NCBI GenBank assembly: GCA_910578935.1
Contig: CAJTSM010000034.1
Coordinates: 1 to 9,790 of the forward strand
Source of the DNA: an uncultured Oscillibacter sp.
GTDB lineage: Bacteria; Bacillota; Clostridia; Oscillospirales; Oscillospiraceae
Direction of reading: 5' to 3'
Length of the DNA: 9,790 nucleotides
Both the position numbers and the translations under genes were made by a program. The notes under the pieces are model-generated. The model did no database searches, was not told where the DNA came from, and saw only the letters and a list, made by a program, of their open reading frames with translations. Below are positions 6,716 to 9,790 of this stretch, piece after piece (the stretch's first letter is position 1; every line of letters begins with the position of its first letter).

Positions 6716-6898
6716 ACCTTATTATGAGGGCTGTTTTTGACGCTACGACCTGGTGGACTGGCTTTTCCCCACGGTTCCATGGGCCGTCAGAAGGCGAAGC
6801 GCTGGCGGATACGCCCTATTGGGGGCCTTCCGCTGCACTTCGGCGCGGTGGGCCTTATACTATAGGACCGATTCTGCTGATTGTTGCGAGGAAATGTG
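6716..6898. other. Intergenic stretch without recognisable gene
   Basis: This stretch lies between the hairpin cluster and the foldback element. Open frames cross it (from 6724 and 6753 on the plus strand), but neither ATG has a ribosome site and their products match no family I know. Short symmetries only are visible, such as CCTTATACTATAGG (6853-6866). It may belong to the same intergenic repeat unit as the hairpins before it. Confidence 0.5.
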
Positions 6899-7062
6899 TA
6901 GGGCATGTTTGAAAAATGTCAAAACGCCCAACCAGCGGATCTTTTTCCGCTGTGCCGCGTTAAAAATTCTTGAAATCCGTCAGGATTCCTGCGAATTTTT
7001 GCCTTGCCCAGCGAAAAAATCTCTCGCCGTTGGGCATTCCGCCATTTATCAAACAAGCCCTA
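6899..7062. mobile_element. Foldback/MITE-like element flanked by TA
   Basis: The left end TAGGGCATGTTTGAAAAATG (6899-6918) is matched by the reverse complement of the right end (7043-7062) at 18 of 20 positions. GCCCAAC (6926-6932) and GTTGGGC (7029-7035) continue the symmetry. Further in, AAAAATTC (6962-6969) pairs with GAATTTTT (6993-7000) and AATCC (6974-6978) with GGATT (6983-6987). The two halves are therefore diverged inverted copies over about 80 bp each. TA at both ends fits a TA target duplication, as made by IS630/Tc1-like and some IS5-like transposases; no transposase is encoded. As RNA, it would fold into a long stem capped by branched hairpins (side hairpins at 6933-6952 and 7011-7027), so a structured RNA is the alternative reading. 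Confidence 0.65.
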
Positions 7063-7092
7063 ACCAAATTGCAAAATTTTTAGAAAAGTTTT

Positions 7093-7120
7093 GGCCCCCG
7101 ACGCGTATGCGCCGGGGGCC
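7093..7120 (-). terminator. Probable terminator of the LRR surface-protein gene
   Basis: GGCCCCCG (7093-7100) pairs with CGGGGGCC (7113-7120). The stem continues through one mismatch into a short GCG/CGC extension. It lies 34 nt downstream of the minus-strand stop at 7155. On the minus strand, the T tract is displaced (AAAAC, then four T), so it is an imperfect intrinsic terminator. On the plus strand there is no immediate T run. Confidence 0.55.
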
Positions 7121-7154
7121 TTAGGTTGCTTGCTTTTTCTCGGGGTGGGGTGAT

Positions 7155-9548
7155 TTACGCGGCCTTGGCCTCCAGAGAGGCATAGAACTCGGCCAAAATC
7201 TCGTCGCAGTTCATGACAATCATGTCGTCCTCACCCTCAATAACCACAGCAAAAGTGGTATCCAGATAGGCGGCATAGTTGGTCATGACCTCGCGGAGAA
7301 TCGCCACGGTGACGATTTCGTCAGGGTCGTCCTCCTCGCCTACGATTTCCTTGGCGACAGCCCAGGCCATGGCCATGGTGTACTCGCCCTCGGCGTCCTC
7401 GCCGTCAGGGCTGCCCTCGTGGATATAAAGGTAGGACACCAGCTGTGCGCGGGAAATCAGACCGGCCAGAGGAATTTCCTCATCGGTGATGGTGGTGCCA
7501 TCATCGGCAACCGTCGTATCCGGGAAGAAATCAGGCATGATGACAACGCCAGTGTCAGGCTCTTCCGGAACCGGAGGCGCAGGAAGGGCCTCAATAGTAC
7601 CATCGGGGGCGATAGACGCACCATGGGGATACTCTGTTCCATCTACAGTGATGGGAGCGTGGACTGTAATGTTGCCTTCCGTGTCAATGGACACGGTCGT
7701 CTCATCGGGAAGAGGGACTTCAGTTCCGTTCACTGTGATTGTGCCACTGACAATAATCGGCGCAACGCTGCCATCCTCCAGGCTGATAACGGCATCCGCA
7801 CTGTTGCAGTTGAGAGCAGCAGAGACGTCGCCGCGGTAGAAAGTCAGACTTTCGTTACCGTCAACTACGTAAAGATTGCAGGGAGCGTTTTTCATTCCCG
7901 CGACGGCATCACTCACATCGGATACGGTTTTATCTTCTGCAAGGTAGTGAATGGCGCTCTTAATGCCGGATTCAGAAAATGCGCCCGCATCAACCTTTGT
8001 CAGGGTAGAGGGAAACGCAACGGAAGTCAGCCCCGAGGTTTTACCGAAAGCATTTGTACCCAGAGTGGTCAGACCTTCAGGAAGCGTAAGCGTGCCGGTC
8101 AGGCCGGAACAATTGTAGAACGTGTATTCTTCAATCGTTTTCAAGCCCTTAGGAATTTCAATCGACTTCAACTCAGTGCAGTGAGCAAACGCACGGTCCC
8201 CGATTGAGGTCACCGAGCTGGGGATTGTTACTTCGCTCAGTTTAGTACGAATGAACGCAGTTCTTCCAATCGTCTTCAACCCTTCAGGAAGTGTGGCCTT
8301 CTCCAAATTGGAGCAGTCATAAAAAGCCTCGCCCCCAATATCGGTTACCCCGTTTGGAAGATTGACTGCAGTCAATCCGGTGCATTTATAGAAGGCACGG
8401 CCTGGGATGGTTGTCAACTCGCAGCCTTCGGAAAAAGAAATGCTTGTAAGGCTCTCGCACTTAAAGAATGCGGAAAAGCCTATACTTTTAAGCGTTTTGG
8501 GGAAAACAAAGTCTCCGCGCAAATTTGTACAGCCCTCAAATGCTGTGATTTCAATAGTGGTCAGGTTTTCAGGAAGGTTAATTTCCTCCAGTGCGGTCTT
8601 ATTCTTAAATGCACCATCGGCAATCGTTTTAACCTCGTTGGGTATTACAAACCTCGTGACATCCGAGACTTTACAATCAGCGGCTTTTGCAGCACTATTA
8701 AGGATACCGTTGACATCAATCCAAGACATGACCCCGTTGTCCTTCGTCCCGGTGCAAATAGCGGTATATGTTTCCCCGCCGCTATTCTTTATTAAAATCC
8801 AAGTGCTGCTGGGATAGACGCTATTGTGCCCATGCGCAACGACGTTCCCCTTGTCGGTCAGCAAGGTCTCCGCCGTTTTGGTATCCACCTTATAGGTAAC
8901 CTCCTTGCCATCCTTATCGGTCAGCTTAAAGTTCACCTTGCCGCTTCCGTCAATGTTCTTGGCGGTATTGTTGTTTACCACATTCTGATCGCCAATAAAG
9001 GTCACACTAAGCGGGTCCACAAAGGCCACGCCGATGCCGTTTCCGGTGACCGTCACACCGTCCAGGGTCAGACTGCCGCCGCTCCCAACATCAATGCCGG
9101 TTGCACCGCCGCTGATGGTGTTGTGGGTGCCGTCCTCGGGAGTTTCGCTATCCGCACCTGTAATGGTCAAATCGCCCTTAACGTCGATGACATCGTGCTC
9201 ACCGTCGCCGGTGATGTTGTTGTCATTCAGATCAAGGTTGACGTTTTGATCCTCACCAACGGTAATAGTGCTATTCTCGTCACTCTCTGTGTGAGTAACA
9301 TCCGTATTGAGGGTGATGTCGAGACTATTGTTTTCCCCTTTAGAAGATTCAACGCCCCAGAAACCCTCTCCTTCGGTCCCTTGCCAGAAATGGCCATAGT
9401 TATCGGTGTTTTCGATTTGGGTGCCAGCATCTGTGCCATCAATAACACTCTGCATTTGGTCAAACGAGACATCTGCGAGCGCCGTTGCAGACAGCAGGGA
9501 CAGCGCCATCACGAGGGCTAAAACCCGAGAAAAAATACGCTTTTTCAT
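7155..9548 (-). CDS. Secreted LRR_5 (BspA-type) surface protein with SLH-like C-terminal segment
   Basis: A 797-residue exported protein. Residues 1-25 are a signal peptide (MKKR, hydrophobic core, ALA before Asp26). Residues about 70-215 form an Asn/Asp/Gly-rich stretch with short beta-type repeats (VNLDLNDNNITGDG, LTITGAD, LTLDGVTVTGNG) like a parallel beta-helix. Residues about 295-530 hold roughly ten BspA-type leucine-rich repeats of about 23 residues, with the recurring pattern LPEGLKTIGxxAFxxCxxLxxV. Residues about 590-690 are a beta-rich and acidic linker. ISRAQLVSYLYIHEGSP, YTMAMAWAVAKEIV and the following TVAILREVMTNYA (698-759) resemble one divergent SLH repeat, which would hold the protein on cell-wall polysaccharide. 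No LPxTG motif is present. AAAGGA lies 8 nt before the ATG. The long leader holds two c-di-GMP-I aptamers, pointing to an adhesion or lifestyle role (inference). The ligand of the repeats is unknown. Confidence 0.9.
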   Translation of the reverse strand: MKKRIFSRVLALVMALSLLSATALADVSFDQMQSVIDGTDAGTQIENTDNYGHFWQGTEGEGFWGVESSKGENNSLDITLNTDVTHTESDENSTITVGEDQNVNLDLNDNNITGDGEHDVIDVKGDLTITGADSETPEDGTHNTISGGATGIDVGSGGSLTLDGVTVTGNGIGVAFVDPLSVTFIGDQNVVNNNTAKNIDGSGKVNFKLTDKDGKEVTYKVDTKTAETLLTDKGNVVAHGHNSVYPSSTWILIKNSGGETYTAICTGTKDNGVMSWIDVNGILNSAAKAADCKVSDVTRFVIPNEVKTIADGAFKNKTALEEINLPENLTTIEITAFEGCTNLRGDFVFPKTLKSIGFSAFFKCESLTSISFSEGCELTTIPGRAFYKCTGLTAVNLPNGVTDIGGEAFYDCSNLEKATLPEGLKTIGRTAFIRTKLSEVTIPSSVTSIGDRAFAHCTELKSIEIPKGLKTIEEYTFYNCSGLTGTLTLPEGLTTLGTNAFGKTSGLTSVAFPSTLTKVDAGAFSESGIKSAIHYLAEDKTVSDVSDAVAGMKNAPCNLYVVDGNESLTFYRGDVSAALNCNSADAVISLEDGSVAPIIVSGTITVNGTEVPLPDETTVSIDTEGNITVHAPITVDGTEYPHGASIAPDGTIEALPAPPVPEEPDTGVVIMPDFFPDTTVADDGTTITDEEIPLAGLISRAQLVSYLYIHEGSPDGEDAEGEYTMAMAWAVAKEIVGEEDDPDEIVTVAILREVMTNYAAYLDTTFAVVIEGEDDMIVMNCDEILAEFYASLEAKAA

Positions 9549-9554
9549 GTTTAG

Positions 9555-9590
9555 TTTCCTTTCTTTGCATTATTCGGACGCAAAGGGAGT
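9555..9590 (-). promoter_or_regulatory. Candidate riboswitch expression platform over the ribosome-binding site
   Basis: On the minus strand, CTTTGCGTCC (9585-9576) is perfectly complementary to GGACGCAAAG in the core of the upstream aptamer (9725-9716), and over 8 nt to GACGCAAA in the downstream aptamer (9646-9639). Its CTTTGC part (9585-9580) can instead pair with GCAAAG (9568-9563), immediately before the ribosome site AAAGGAAA (9562-9555). CGGAC/GTCCG (9593-9575) is a third possible hairpin. No T-rich terminator is seen, so control of translation is more likely than termination. The direction of switching cannot be read from sequence. Confidence 0.5.
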
Positions 9591-9678
9591 CCGGTAACCG
9601 AACGAGCATAGAGCCCGAGGGGCCCCACAGCCTCTGGTTTTGCGTCGCAGCGTTTCCGCTGGTTTGCCATGCAACCGG
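9591..9678 (-). ncRNA. c-di-GMP-I riboswitch aptamer (GEMM), gene-proximal copy
   Basis: Read on the minus strand, the order of conserved elements is that of the GEMM/c-di-GMP-I class. GGCAAACC (9668-9661) is followed by the P2 hairpin CAGCG-GAAA-CGCTG with its GAAA tetraloop (9662-9649), then GCGACGCAAAACC (9648-9636), a P3 region containing AGAG/CTCT arms and GGGGCCCC, and the closing CGGTTACCGG (9600-9591). CCGGT/ACCGG (9678-9674 and 9595-9591) can form P1. The known class has GGGACGCAAAGCC at the core, so this copy differs at a few positions. It ends 43 nt before the start codon of the LRR surface protein. Confidence 0.82.
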
Positions 9679-9760
9679 TCGAGCGTGGAACTATCTCTAG
9701 CCCCGACGCACCTGGCTTTGCGTCCCACTGTTTCCAATGGTTTGCCGAGGGGATTTGCGT
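9671..9760 (-). ncRNA. c-di-GMP-I riboswitch aptamer (GEMM), distal copy
   Basis: On the minus strand, the core is nearly identical to the known class. ACGCAA (9760-9755) and GGCAAACC (9746-9739) precede the P2 hairpin CCATTG-GAAA-CAGTGG (9740-9725). Then come GGGACGCAAAGCC (9726-9714), a P3 arm tipped by GGGGCTA-GAGA-TAGTTCC (9704-9687), and the closing GACCGGTTGC (9680-9671). GCAA/TTGC (9758-9755 and 9674-9671) can close P1. Its 3' end shares bases with the 5' strand of the second aptamer. The promoter for this leader lies outside the window. Confidence 0.85.
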
Positions 9761-9790
9761 AGGTAATTGATTTTGGGGTGCATCCTCCTT

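Noticed and set aside
6724..7124. Plus-strand open frames from 6724 and 6753 in the intergenic gap
   Set aside because: There is no Shine-Dalgarno before either ATG and no known family; the second runs through the foldback element and the terminator hairpin.
8826..9521. Plus-strand open frames across the LRR gene, including 7419-8207 and 8826-9521
   Set aside because: They are shadows of the minus-strand surface-protein gene, with no recognisable domain or ribosome site.
9699..9783. Minus-strand mini-ORF starting at the ATG at 9783
   Set aside because: AAGGAGG abuts the ATG with no spacer and the frame runs into the distal aptamer; riboswitch structure explains the sequence better.

Overview
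The window reads as chromosome of a moderately GC-rich member of the Bacillota, class Clostridia, most likely a gut Oscillospiraceae-type anaerobe. This is inferred from strong AGGAGG-type ribosome sites, TTGACA/TATAAT-like promoters, a YozG/DUF2975 pair, a BlaI/M56 pair, a UPF0597 cysteine desulfidase and an LRR_5 surface protein with an SLH-like tail. No gene marks the species.

Layout. Positions 1-250 hold at most the tail of an upstream gene, a possible short transcript and a GC-rich bidirectional terminator. On the minus strand, 251-1083 is a two-gene operon (DUF2975 membrane protein, then a small Cro/CI-type regulator, sharing ATGA). It has a near-consensus promoter and a 19-bp dyad just upstream. 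A minus-strand L-cysteine desulfidase-family gene (1270-2556), with its own promoter and terminator, is divergent from a plus-strand protein resembling the uracil-DNA glycosylase fold (2727-3422). Next comes a plus-strand BlaI-M56 operon (3493-6582). Its promoter carries a TACA-N2-TGTA operator inside a 13-bp-arm inverted repeat, so repressor and membrane protease probably form an autoregulated sensor pair. The large extracytoplasmic region is not a recognisable penicillin-binding domain.

Positions 6583-7154 contain no convincing gene. They hold four consecutive perfect hairpins, a featureless stretch, and a TA-flanked foldback element of about 160 bp whose two halves are inverted copies of each other, followed by a terminator hairpin.

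The minus-strand gene at 7155-9548 encodes a secreted LRR_5 protein with an SLH-like C-terminal segment. Its leader carries what I read as two consecutive c-di-GMP-I (GEMM) riboswitch aptamers (9591-9760). Between them and the start codon lies a 10-nt segment complementary to the conserved core of the upstream aptamer, which can alternatively pair next to the ribosome-binding site. This is the most interesting system here: a surface protein apparently controlled by tandem c-di-GMP sensors. The promoter of that leader lies beyond the right edge.
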